Below, in pieces: positions 7,302-14,194 of a stretch of DNA of 18,546 nt. Origin of the DNA: Sva-07 sp041685755 (GTDB lineage: Bacteria; Actinomycetota; Acidimicrobiia; Acidimicrobiales; Ilumatobacteraceae). A program made the position numbers and the translations under genes. The notes below the pieces were generated by a model. The model was not told the origin of the DNA, did not search any database, and was given only the letters and a program-made list of their open reading frames with translations. Every line of letters starts with the position of its first letter. Within the stretch, counting starts at the first letter, position 1. Location of the stretch: positions 1-18,546 of the forward strand of contig JAWLFC010000054.1 of NCBI GenBank assembly GCA_041685755.1, given 5' to 3'.

Positions 7302-8800
7302 CGCCCCCCGTTTCCTCACCGGTTTCCACACCCGCCCGTCCGAGCTCTGCCCGAGACGAAGCGATCGCGCGCCTCGCCGGGCGTCGGCTGCCGACGCGGG
7401 CCGCCCCCGCCGCTCCGCTCGATCTGTCGATCCCGCACCGCCTCCACGTCGTGGGCGTCGGCGGGCCGGGGATGAGCGCCGTCGCGATCGCGCTGGCCGA
7501 GATGGGCCATCGCGTGTCGGGCTCGGATCTGCGCGACCACCCGGTGCTCGAACGCGTGCGGGCCGCCGCCGTCGATGTCCGGATCGGACACGACCGCTCG
7601 GTCGTCCACGGAGTCGACGCCGTCACGGCCTCCTCGGCCGTGCCCGCCCACAACATCGAACTCGACGAGGCGCGTGCGACCGGCGCGGCGGTACTCACCC
7701 GCGCGGGGATGCTGGCCTCGATCTGCGCCCAGGCCGACTCGATCGCCGTTGCCGGCACCCACGGCAAGACCACCACCACCTCGATGCTCATGCTGGTGCT
7801 CGCCGAAGCCGGGATGCGCCCGAGCTTCATCGTCGGCGGCGACGTGACCGATGTCGGCACCGGGGCGCAGTGGACCGGTGGGCGTTGGCTCGTCGTCGAG
7901 GCCGACGAGAGCGACGGCACCCACGTCGAACTGCCGCTCCACGGCACGATCCTGACCAACGTCGAGGTCGACCACCTCGACCACTTCGGATCGTTCGACG
8001 CGATCGTCGACAGCTTCGACGACTACCTCGCACAGGTCGCCGGCCCGAAGGTCGTGTGTGCCGACGACGCCGTCGCCGCTGCGCTCGGCGGTCGGCACGG
8101 CGCGGTCACCTACGGGCTGTCGGAAGCGAGTGACGTGCGGGCGGTCGACGTGGCGGCGTCGGACGGAGCGTTCCGCTTCGCCGTGCAACGGCGCAGGGAC
8201 GGGGTCATCGAGCGGGTGGGCGAGATCGAGCTGCCGTTGCGGGGGCTGCACAACGTCGCCAACGCCACCGCCGTCGTCGCGATGGCGTTGGAGCTCGGCG
8301 TCGCCTTCGCCGACATCCGTTCAGCGCTCAGCCGGTTCGGCGGCGTCGCCCGCCGCTTCGACATGCGCGGCGTCGATCGGGGCGCGACCTTCGTCGACGA
8401 CTACGCCCATCTGCCGTCGGAGATCACCGCCGTGCTGGCCGCGGCCCGCAACAGCGGCGACGGATGGCGACGAGTCGTCGCGGTGTTCCAACCCAACCGG
8501 TACAACCGCATCGCCGAGATGTGGCAGACGTACGCCGATGCATTCGTCGACGCCGATCTGGTCGTGCTCACCGACATCTACGCGTCCGGAACCGTTCCGA
8601 TCCCCGGGGTGACCGGCAAGCTGATCGTCAATGCGGTCACCGAGGCGCATCCCGAGCAGCGCGTGGTCTGGTTGCCCCATCGCGACGACCTCGTGCGGTT
8701 CCTGGCCCGGGAGATCGGTGACGGTGACGTCTGCATCTCGATGGGGTGCGGCGACATCGCCACCCTGCCCGCCGAGGTACTCGATGCTCGGCGCGGCTGA
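7298..8800 (+). CDS. murC: UDP-MurNAc--L-alanine ligase MurC
   Basis: Cytoplasmic ATP-dependent ligase adding L-Ala, the first stem-peptide residue, to UDP-MurNAc (500 aa). A Pro/Ala/Arg-rich extension of about 45 residues precedes the UDP-binding start HVVGVGGPGMSAVA; no in-frame ATG allows a shorter product before the domain. The P-loop GTHGKTTTT is at 153-161, EADESDGTH follows, then NVEVDHLDHFG. The C-terminal domain shows DDYAHLPSEI (from 367) and FQPNRY (397-402), where DDYxHHPTEI and FQPHRY are usual. The end has MGCGDIATLP. The GTG overlaps the murG stop by four bases; the last 17 bases overlap murB. Confidence 0.95.
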   Translation: MTPPVSSPVSTPARPSSARDEAIARLAGRRLPTRAAPAAPLDLSIPHRLHVVGVGGPGMSAVAIALAEMGHRVSGSDLRDHPVLERVRAAAVDVRIGHDRSVVHGVDAVTASSAVPAHNIELDEARATGAAVLTRAGMLASICAQADSIAVAGTHGKTTTTSMLMLVLAEAGMRPSFIVGGDVTDVGTGAQWTGGRWLVVEADESDGTHVELPLHGTILTNVEVDHLDHFGSFDAIVDSFDDYLAQVAGPKVVCADDAVAAALGGRHGAVTYGLSEASDVRAVDVAASDGAFRFAVQRRRDGVIERVGEIELPLRGLHNVANATAVVAMALELGVAFADIRSALSRFGGVARRFDMRGVDRGATFVDDYAHLPSEITAVLAAARNSGDGWRRVVAVFQPNRYNRIAEMWQTYADAFVDADLVVLTDIYASGTVPIPGVTGKLIVNAVTEAHPEQRVVWLPHRDDLVRFLAREIGDGDVCISMGCGDIATLPAEVLDARRG

Positions 8801-9743
8801 GTCCGACCGTTCGCGCGTCCGGCACGCGGTCACCGTGGCGGTCAGCGCGTTGGGGCCCTTGGCCGAGCTCGACGTGCCGCTCGGCGCGCTGACCACCTAT
8901 CGGGTCGGTGGCTCGGCGGCGGTGTTCGTCCGGGCGCGTACGCGAGCTGATCTGCTGGCGGTGGCCGGGGCGGCACGGGCGTCGGGCCTGCCGGTCCTGG
9001 CGGTCGGGCGGGGTTCGAACATGCTGGTCGCCGACGACGGCTACCCGGGCATCGCGGTGAGCCTCGTCGAGCTGCCCGACGTGCTCGACATCGACACCTC
9101 GACCTCGGTCGTCACGGTGTCGGCGGGTGCGGCGCTCCCGGTGGTCGCCCGCAGGACCGCCGCCGCCGGGCTCACGGGCTTCGAGTGGGCAGTCGGTGTT
9201 CCGGGATCGATCGGCGGTGCGGTCAGGATGAACGCCGGCGGCCACGGCGCCGACATGGCCGGCTCGTTGGTCGACGTGACCGTCGTCGACGTCGAGGCGG
9301 TACGCGAACGGACGCTGTCGGCGGCCGAAGTCGGGCTGTCGTTCCGACACAGCGAACTCCCGGCGACCTCGATCGTGGTCGAGGCCCGGCTCGCGCTCGC
9401 GCCGGGTGATCCGGAGGCGTCGAAGCGCGTGCTCTCCGAGATCGTGGCGTGGCGACGTGACAACCAGCCCGGGGGCCAGAACGCCGGATCGGTGTTCGTC
9501 AACCCGGTTCCGGGCGAGATCAGCGCCGGTGCGCTCATCGACGCAGCCGGCCTGCGTGGCCTGCGGCACGGTTCTGCCCACGTGTCGGACAAGCACGCCA
9601 ACTTCATCCAGGCGGACGACGGTGGTTCGGCCCGTGATGTCAGATCGCTGATGCGCATCGTGCGTGATCGTGTGGAGGAGACGAGCGGGTACCGGTTGCG
9701 CAGCGAGATCCGTCTCGTCGGCTTCGAGGGCGACGAGGACTGA
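8784..9743 (+). CDS. murB: UDP-N-acetylenolpyruvoylglucosamine reductase MurB
   Basis: FAD- and NADPH-dependent reductase making UDP-MurNAc, the MurC substrate (319 aa). The FAD domain shows TYRVGG, VGRGSNMLV and GVPGSIGGAVRMNAGG. LSFRHSEL holds the conserved aromatic-Arg pair. The proton-donor serine is Ser236 in GSVFVNP, and the late glutamate lies in LRSEIRLVG. SDKHANFI is also present. The insert between these blocks is short, as in the type II enzymes of Gram-positive bacteria. The ATG at 8784 lies inside the murC end, a 17-base overlap; GTG at 8835 is a possible later start. FtsQ begins one base after the stop. Confidence 0.95.
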   Translation: MLGAAESDRSRVRHAVTVAVSALGPLAELDVPLGALTTYRVGGSAAVFVRARTRADLLAVAGAARASGLPVLAVGRGSNMLVADDGYPGIAVSLVELPDVLDIDTSTSVVTVSAGAALPVVARRTAAAGLTGFEWAVGVPGSIGGAVRMNAGGHGADMAGSLVDVTVVDVEAVRERTLSAAEVGLSFRHSELPATSIVVEARLALAPGDPEASKRVLSEIVAWRRDNQPGGQNAGSVFVNPVPGEISAGALIDAAGLRGLRHGSAHVSDKHANFIQADDGGSARDVRSLMRIVRDRVEETSGYRLRSEIRLVGFEGDED

Positions 9744-9744
9744 C

Positions 9745-10905
9745 GTGGTGTGGCGTCGCAGGTCCCGACCGCAGGAGCCGACCGACTCCGGCGATCGCGC
9801 GGGCGACGAACTCAACCCGGACGTCGTCGTGCTCGACGAGCTCTCGCGGGTCTTCGCCGTCGACGACACGGGCACGCTCGGGGCCGACTCGACGGGCGAC
9901 GCCTCGGCCGGCGGTGACGACGAGGACGATACGGGTGCCGGTACCCCCGACGATCTCACCGGGGCGTCGTCCGACGTGTCCTCCGAGGGCTCGGCGATCA
10001 TCAGCATCGGCGGCGACGACCTCCCCGACGCGGTGTACCTCGACGACGAACTCGCCGACGACTCCGGCAGCGGGCCCGTCTTCATCGACGACGACGGCAG
10101 CAGCGACGCTCTCATGCCGAAGGACGCCACCGCGCGGGGCATCGAACCGAAGCTGCGTCAACGTCGGATCGGAGTGCGACGGGCCGCGAGCCGCAAGCGG
10201 CTCTGGTGGTCGCTGTCCGGCGGCGCCGTGCTCGTCGTCCTGGTGGCGACGCTGGCGGTGCTCGGATCGTCGTGGTTCGCGGTCGACGAGGTGTCGGTGA
10301 CCGGCGAGGTCTACACCGACGCCGACGAGCTGGCGGCCGTGGTCGAGGACCTGCGCGGCACACCGGTCCTGCGGGTCGACACCGACGAGTTCGAAGCACG
10401 CATCGAGGAGATCGCCTGGGTCGAGTCGGCGCGCGTGACGACCCGGTTCCCCGACTCGGCCTCGATCGAGATCAAGGAGCGCACGCCCGTCGTGTCGATG
10501 CTGGGCTCCGACCAGCGGTCGCGGGTGCTCGACGTCGACGGCCGCGTGCTCGCCGTCATCGACGGCCAGCCGGTGGCCCTCGTGTGGATCAGCGGCCCCG
10601 GCACGCTCGACCTGATCCCCGGCGACTTCGCCCCCATCGGGTACTCGTCGGCGGCATCGCTCGTCACCAAACTCACGCCGAACATCCGCAGCCGGGTGGA
10701 ATCACTGCTGGTGACACCGGACGGCTCCGACCTCGTGATGACCCTCACGAGCCCCAGCGGCCCGATCGAGGTGCGCTTCGGCTCGGCCATCGGCGACAAC
10801 GCCCAGATCGAGAAGCTGGTCCGACTCGAACGCAAGCTGGCCGACATCGGCGACGACCCGGTGTCGGTGATCGACGTCTCGACCGCCGAGGTCACCGTCC
10901 GCTGA
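9745..10905 (+). CDS. ftsQ: Divisome protein FtsQ with long acidic cytoplasmic N-terminus
   Basis: Bitopic division protein linking cytoplasmic and outer parts of the divisome (386 aa). Residues 1-8 are basic, and about 15-130 are acidic, low-complexity and rich in Asp, Gly and Ser. A basic stretch (about 135-152) leads into a single membrane segment (about 153-178). The POTRA domain (about 178-248) starts FAVDEVSVTGE and ends in SIEIKERTPV, followed by the beta-rich FtsQ domain (RVLDVDGRVLA). The start is GTG at 9745, one base after murB, with GAGGA just upstream; GTG at 9748 is equally possible. No ftsA follows, as is usual in actinobacteria. This is the last gene of the tightly packed block. 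Confidence 0.93.
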   Translation: MVWRRRSRPQEPTDSGDRAGDELNPDVVVLDELSRVFAVDDTGTLGADSTGDASAGGDDEDDTGAGTPDDLTGASSDVSSEGSAIISIGGDDLPDAVYLDDELADDSGSGPVFIDDDGSSDALMPKDATARGIEPKLRQRRIGVRRAASRKRLWWSLSGGAVLVVLVATLAVLGSSWFAVDEVSVTGEVYTDADELAAVVEDLRGTPVLRVDTDEFEARIEEIAWVESARVTTRFPDSASIEIKERTPVVSMLGSDQRSRVLDVDGRVLAVIDGQPVALVWISGPGTLDLIPGDFAPIGYSSAASLVTKLTPNIRSRVESLLVTPDGSDLVMTLTSPSGPIEVRFGSAIGDNAQIEKLVRLERKLADIGDDPVSVIDVSTAEVTVR

Positions 10906-10937
10906 CCGAGCGTCCCCGTTCCGGGTATGCGAACCTG

Positions 10938-10967
10938 GCAGGATGTCCGGCGTAGACTCCAGCGCTC
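10938..10967 (+). promoter_or_regulatory. Probable ftsZ promoter
   Basis: The 110-base gap between ftsQ and ftsZ is the largest gap in the window. TAGACT at 10953-10958 fits a TAnnnT -10 element; no clear -35 box is seen at 16-18 bases upstream. Transcription from here would give a leader of about 50 bases. The box GTAGACTCCAGCGCTC (10952-10967) matches 14 of 16 bases upstream of the Lys-rich gene at 18382-18397, and both have GCAGG nine bases before it. Confidence 0.5.
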
Positions 10968-11002
10968 GCTCGAAACGAATCGATTCATGAACCAATCCCA
11001 AT

Positions 11003-11008
11003 GGAGGA
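11003..11008 (+). promoter_or_regulatory. ftsZ ribosome binding site deciding the start
   Basis: GGAGGA lies seven bases before ATG 11016. The upstream in-frame ATG at 11001 overlaps this site and has no such motif before it, so 11016 is the better start. Confidence 0.75.
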
Positions 11009-11015
11009 CCCGCTG

Positions 11016-12122
11016 ATGGTCGGCGCTCCGCAGAACTATCTCGCAGTGATCAAGGTCGTCGGTGTCGGCGGTGGCGGTGTCAACGCGGTCAATCGCATGA
11101 TCGACGCCGGCCTGAAGGGGGTCGAGTTCATCGCGGTCAACACCGACGCCCAGGCGCTGCTGATGAGCGACGCCGACGTCAAGCTCGACATCGGTCGTGA
11201 CCTGACTCGCGGCCTCGGTGCCGGGAGCGACCCCGAAGTCGGCCGATCGGCCGCCGAGGCGCACCACGAGGAGATCGAGGAGATGGTGCGCGGCGCCGAC
11301 ATGGTCTTCATCACCGCCGGCGAGGGCGGGGGCACGGGAACCGGTGCCGCCCCGGTGATCGCCGAGATCGCCCGCGAAGCCGGATCCCTGACGATCGGGG
11401 TCGTGACCCGTCCGTTCTCCTTCGAGGGCCGCCGCCGGGCGGTGCAGGCCGACAGCGGCGTGCACAAGCTCAAGGAGAAGGTCGACACGCTCATCGTGAT
11501 CCCGAACGACCGTCTCCTGACGGTCGCCAACGACAAGACCAGCGTGCTCAACGCGTTCAAGATGGCCGACGAGGTCCTCCTGCAGGGCGTGTCGGGCATC
11601 ACGGGGCTGATCACGACACCGGGGCTGATCAACACCGACTTCGCCGACGTCAAGATGGTGCTGTCCAACGCCGGATCCGCCCTCATGGGCATCGGTCAGG
11701 CGAGCGGCGACGAGCGAGCCGTGTCGGCGGCGAAGGCGGCCATCTCCAGCCCGCTGCTGGAGTCGGCGATCGACGGCGCCCGCGGCGTGCTGCTCAACAT
11801 CACCGGTCCGTCGGATATGGGGCTGTTCGAGATGAACGCCGCAGCGGAGATCATCCACGGTGTCGCCCACCAGGACGCCAACATCATCTTCGGTACCGTC
11901 ATCGACGACGAGATGGGCGACGAGGTCCGCATCACGGTCATCGCCGCCGGCTTCGACCGTCTCGACGAGCCCGGTGGCCGCGCCGGCGGTGCATCGACCG
12001 AGCCGCCGCGGACATCACCGACGCGGATCACCGAGTTGTTCGGCACCGACGACGACGCCGAGGATCCGCTCGCGACCGACGACGGCGACGACGACTTCGA
12101 CGTGCCGTCGTTCCTGAAGTAG
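11016..12122 (+). CDS. ftsZ: Cell division GTPase FtsZ
   Basis: Tubulin-like GTPase that polymerises into the Z ring (368 aa). The N-terminus reads NYLAVIKVVGVGGGGVNAVNR. The tubulin signature GGGTGTG is at residues 104-110 inside AGEGGGTGTG. The T7 synergy loop NTDFADV is at 206-212, with the aspartates that complete GTP hydrolysis in the next subunit. After about residue 310 a short acidic linker leads to the tail peptide DDDFDVPSFLK (358-368), the docking site for partners such as SepF. The start is ATG 11016, chosen from GGAGGA at 11003-11008; ATG 11001 would add five residues. It has its own promoter-like region and is followed after 20 bases by pgeF. Confidence 0.98.
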   Translation: MVGAPQNYLAVIKVVGVGGGGVNAVNRMIDAGLKGVEFIAVNTDAQALLMSDADVKLDIGRDLTRGLGAGSDPEVGRSAAEAHHEEIEEMVRGADMVFITAGEGGGTGTGAAPVIAEIAREAGSLTIGVVTRPFSFEGRRRAVQADSGVHKLKEKVDTLIVIPNDRLLTVANDKTSVLNAFKMADEVLLQGVSGITGLITTPGLINTDFADVKMVLSNAGSALMGIGQASGDERAVSAAKAAISSPLLESAIDGARGVLLNITGPSDMGLFEMNAAAEIIHGVAHQDANIIFGTVIDDEMGDEVRITVIAAGFDRLDEPGGRAGGASTEPPRTSPTRITELFGTDDDAEDPLATDDGDDDFDVPSFLK

Positions 12123-12142
12123 GAGCGCGATCGCCCGAGCGG

Positions 12143-12835
12143 ATGCTGGAGCTGTTGCGACGCGGCGTGGGTGACGGTGTCGCCCGGGTGGTGTGCACCG
12201 AGCGTTCCGACGGCGACGTTCATCCCCGGCGGGTGGACGCGGATCTGTTGCGTCGTCGTCAGGAGACGGTCACCGGTCGCCCCTGGGTCATGGCCGACCA
12301 GGTGCACGGGCGGTCCTGGATCGAGCGTCGGCGTGACCACGCCGAGGTTCCCGGACCGACGATCGGCGTGGGCGACGTGCTCGTCGGCGACGGCAGCGAG
12401 CCGATCGCCGTCTGGGCCGCGGACTGCGCAGCGATCGTGCTGCTCGACGACATCGGCGGTGTCGTGGCCGGCCACGCCGGTTGGCGCGGCCTGGCGGCCG
12501 GCGTGATCGACGTCGCCGTCGACTGCGCGAGGAGGCCGCCGGTGGCCGCCGTGCTCGGACCGTGCGTCCACCCCTGCTGTTACGAGTTCGGCCGCGACGA
12601 CCTCGAGGTCGTCGCCTCGGGCCTCGGCGTCGCCCCCGAGCGGATCGCTGCGGTCGCGACGAGCGGTGCGATGGCGCTCGACGTGCCGGCGGCGGTCGCC
12701 ATCGGCCTCGCCGTCCACGAGATCGAACTCGATGTCGTCGGTCCGTGCACGGGCTGCGACGACCGTTGGTTCTCGCACCGCCGCGGGGACACCGAACGCC
12801 ATGCCGTGGTCGCCTGGAACGAGAGACTGCAGTGA
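12143..12835 (+). CDS. pgeF: PgeF/YlmD family protein (peptidoglycan editing factor; multicopper-oxidase-like DUF152)
   Basis: A 230-residue member of the YfiH/YlmD/LACC1 family. The three metal or active-site residues are present: His55 in QVHG, Cys95 in AADC and His111 in HAGWRG. GPCVHPCCYEFG and the late SHRRGDTERHA also match. In E. coli the family member (PgeF) prevents L-Ser replacing L-Ala in stem peptides, while other members act on purine nucleosides, so the exact reaction here is open. Its place between ftsZ and yggS favours a wall-editing role. The ATG at 12143 has only a weak ribosome site; the stop overlaps the yggS GTG (GTGA). Confidence 0.88.
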   Translation: MLELLRRGVGDGVARVVCTERSDGDVHPRRVDADLLRRRQETVTGRPWVMADQVHGRSWIERRRDHAEVPGPTIGVGDVLVGDGSEPIAVWAADCAAIVLLDDIGGVVAGHAGWRGLAAGVIDVAVDCARRPPVAAVLGPCVHPCCYEFGRDDLEVVASGLGVAPERIAAVATSGAMALDVPAAVAIGLAVHEIELDVVGPCTGCDDRWFSHRRGDTERHAVVAWNERLQ

Positions 12836-13494
12836 TCGATCCCGACCTCGTCGCCGAGCGTCTCCGCGCGGTCCGCCGGACGATCTCGGAAATCGAGCGG
12901 CCGTGGTCGCACGACGTCTCGATCGTCGCCGTCACGAAGGGCTTCGACGATGACGCCGTCGACGCCGCCGTGGCGGCCGGATGCCCCACGATCGGCGAGA
13001 ACTACGCCCAGGAACTGCTGGCCAAGCGTGCCGCGGTCGAACGACACCGGCCGACGGTGGAGTTCATCGGCCGGCTGCAGACCAACAAGGTCCGCCTCGT
13101 CGCCGACCTCGTCGACGTCTGGGCCAGCGTGGATCGCGACTCGGTCGTCGACGAGATCGCCAAGCGGGCCCCCGGCGCCCGCATCCTCGTGCAGGTCGAC
13201 ACGACCGGTGACCCCGCCAAGGGGGGATGTCCGATCGACGACGTCACCGCCCTCGTCGCCCGTGCCGACGAGCGTGGTCTGTGCGTGGAGGGTCTCATGA
13301 CGGTGGGCCCGACCGGCGAGCCCCCCGAGGCGGCGAGGCCGGGATTCGCCGCCGTGCGGCGTCTGGTCGACGAGATCGGCCTGGAGGTGTGCTCGATGGG
13401 GATGAGCGGCGACCTCGGCGTGGCGGTCGAGGAGGGCTCGACCGAGGTGCGTCTCGGCACCGCGTTGTTCGGCCCGCGGCCGCCGCGCACCTGA
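12832..13494 (+). CDS. yggS: YggS/YlmE family PLP homeostasis protein
   Basis: A 220-residue single-domain fold-type III PLP-binding protein that buffers pyridoxal phosphate and has no known catalysis. The PLP lysine is Lys36 in VAVTKG. GENYAQE replaces the common GENRVQE and FIGRLQTNK replaces FIGHLQxNK. EGLMTVGP, SMGMSGDL and VRLGTALFG, the phosphate-binding end, are well kept. The GTG overlaps the pgeF stop by four bases. This pairing next to ftsZ and sepF is common in actinobacteria and Firmicutes (ylmD-ylmE-sepF). A small GC hairpin follows the stop. Confidence 0.92.
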   Translation: MIDPDLVAERLRAVRRTISEIERPWSHDVSIVAVTKGFDDDAVDAAVAAGCPTIGENYAQELLAKRAAVERHRPTVEFIGRLQTNKVRLVADLVDVWASVDRDSVVDEIAKRAPGARILVQVDTTGDPAKGGCPIDDVTALVARADERGLCVEGLMTVGPTGEPPEAARPGFAAVRRLVDEIGLEVCSMGMSGDLGVAVEEGSTEVRLGTALFGPRPPRT

Positions 13495-13507
13495 CCCCGA
13501 CGCGGGG
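13495..13507 (+). terminator. Possible weak hairpin terminator after yggS
   Basis: CCCCG and CGGGG pair around a three-base loop directly after the yggS stop; a palindrome GCCCGGGC follows at 13510-13517. There is no T-run, so intrinsic termination is doubtful. Confidence 0.25.
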
Positions 13508-13545
13508 CCGCCCGGGCTGTCCACGTCGCGTGTCGTACGCGCGGC

Positions 13546-13566
13546 TAGCCTGCGGCACGCAGGAGG
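13546..13566 (+). promoter_or_regulatory. Probable sepF promoter and ribosome binding site
   Basis: TAGCCT at 13546-13551 fits a TAnnnT -10 element; no clear -35 is visible. AGGAGG at 13561-13566 lies five bases before ATG 13572. The gap after yggS is 77 bases. Confidence 0.45.
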
Positions 13567-13571
13567 AATGC

Positions 13572-14177
13572 ATGTCACTCTGGAAGAAGACCATGGACTA
13601 CCTGGGTCTGGGTCCCGACGACGCCTACGACGACTACGACGACTACGACGAGCCGGCTCCCCGGCAGGGGCGTGGGCGCGACGACGAGCCGCGCATGCCG
13701 TCGTCGTCGGGTGCCGGCCGGGGCTGGGAACCCGAGGACGAGCCGACCGTTCGCCCGGTCTCGGCTCGGCCGAGCTATCCCTCCCGCGACTTCGAGTCCT
13801 CGTCGACGCGTCGACCGGTCGGCAGCGCTGGTACTGGCAGCAACGGCCGCTCCGACGACTCCGGCGTCCACATCCGACCCGCTCCTACTCCCACTTCGTC
13901 CAGTCTCCGCAGCGCGCCGGGAGGATCCATGGAGCCGCACACGGTTCGTCCGCGTCGTTTCGACCAGGCCCAGGAAGTCGCCGACAAGTTCAAGGACGGC
14001 CAGCCGGTCATCATGAACCTCGAAGGCACCGAACGTGACGTCGCTCGGCGACTCATCGACTTCGCCAGCGGCATCTGCTACGCGCTCGACGGCTCGATGG
14101 AGAAGGTCGCCACCGGCGTCTACCTGCTCAAGCCGCCCAGCCAGCGGCCGCCCCGTTACGACGACTACGACGACTGA
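13572..14177 (+). CDS. sepF: Z-ring membrane anchor SepF
   Basis: Peripheral membrane protein tethering FtsZ; it is the main tether where FtsA is absent, as appears to be the case here (201 aa). The N-terminus MSLWKKTMDYLGLG is the amphipathic membrane-binding helix. A disordered linker (about 18-118), rich in Ser, Arg, Pro and Asp, follows, then the SepF core (about 125-193) with VIMNLEGTERDVARRLIDF and GVYLLKPP. The acidic pattern YDDYDD occurs both after the helix (13626-13652) and as the last six residues. The start is ATG 13572 with AGGAGG upstream; the ATG at 13568 is out of frame. DivIVA follows after 17 bases. Confidence 0.96.
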   Translation: MSLWKKTMDYLGLGPDDAYDDYDDYDEPAPRQGRGRDDEPRMPSSSGAGRGWEPEDEPTVRPVSARPSYPSRDFESSSTRRPVGSAGTGSNGRSDDSGVHIRPAPTPTSSSLRSAPGGSMEPHTVRPRRFDQAQEVADKFKDGQPVIMNLEGTERDVARRLIDFASGICYALDGSMEKVATGVYLLKPPSQRPPRYDDYDD

Positions 14178-14194
14178 ACTCGAAGGAGAATCCC

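Noticed and set aside
9664..9744. Earlier start for ftsQ inside murB
   Set aside because: It would overlap the murB end by about 80 bases; GTG 9745 follows the murB stop and has a nearby purine-rich site.
11001..11015. ATG 11001 as the ftsZ start
   Set aside because: It overlaps the ribosome binding site GGAGGA that serves ATG 11016.
12127..12134. GCGATCGC palindrome between ftsZ and pgeF
   Set aside because: A single 8-base palindrome in GC-rich DNA is likely chance, with no second copy noted nearby.
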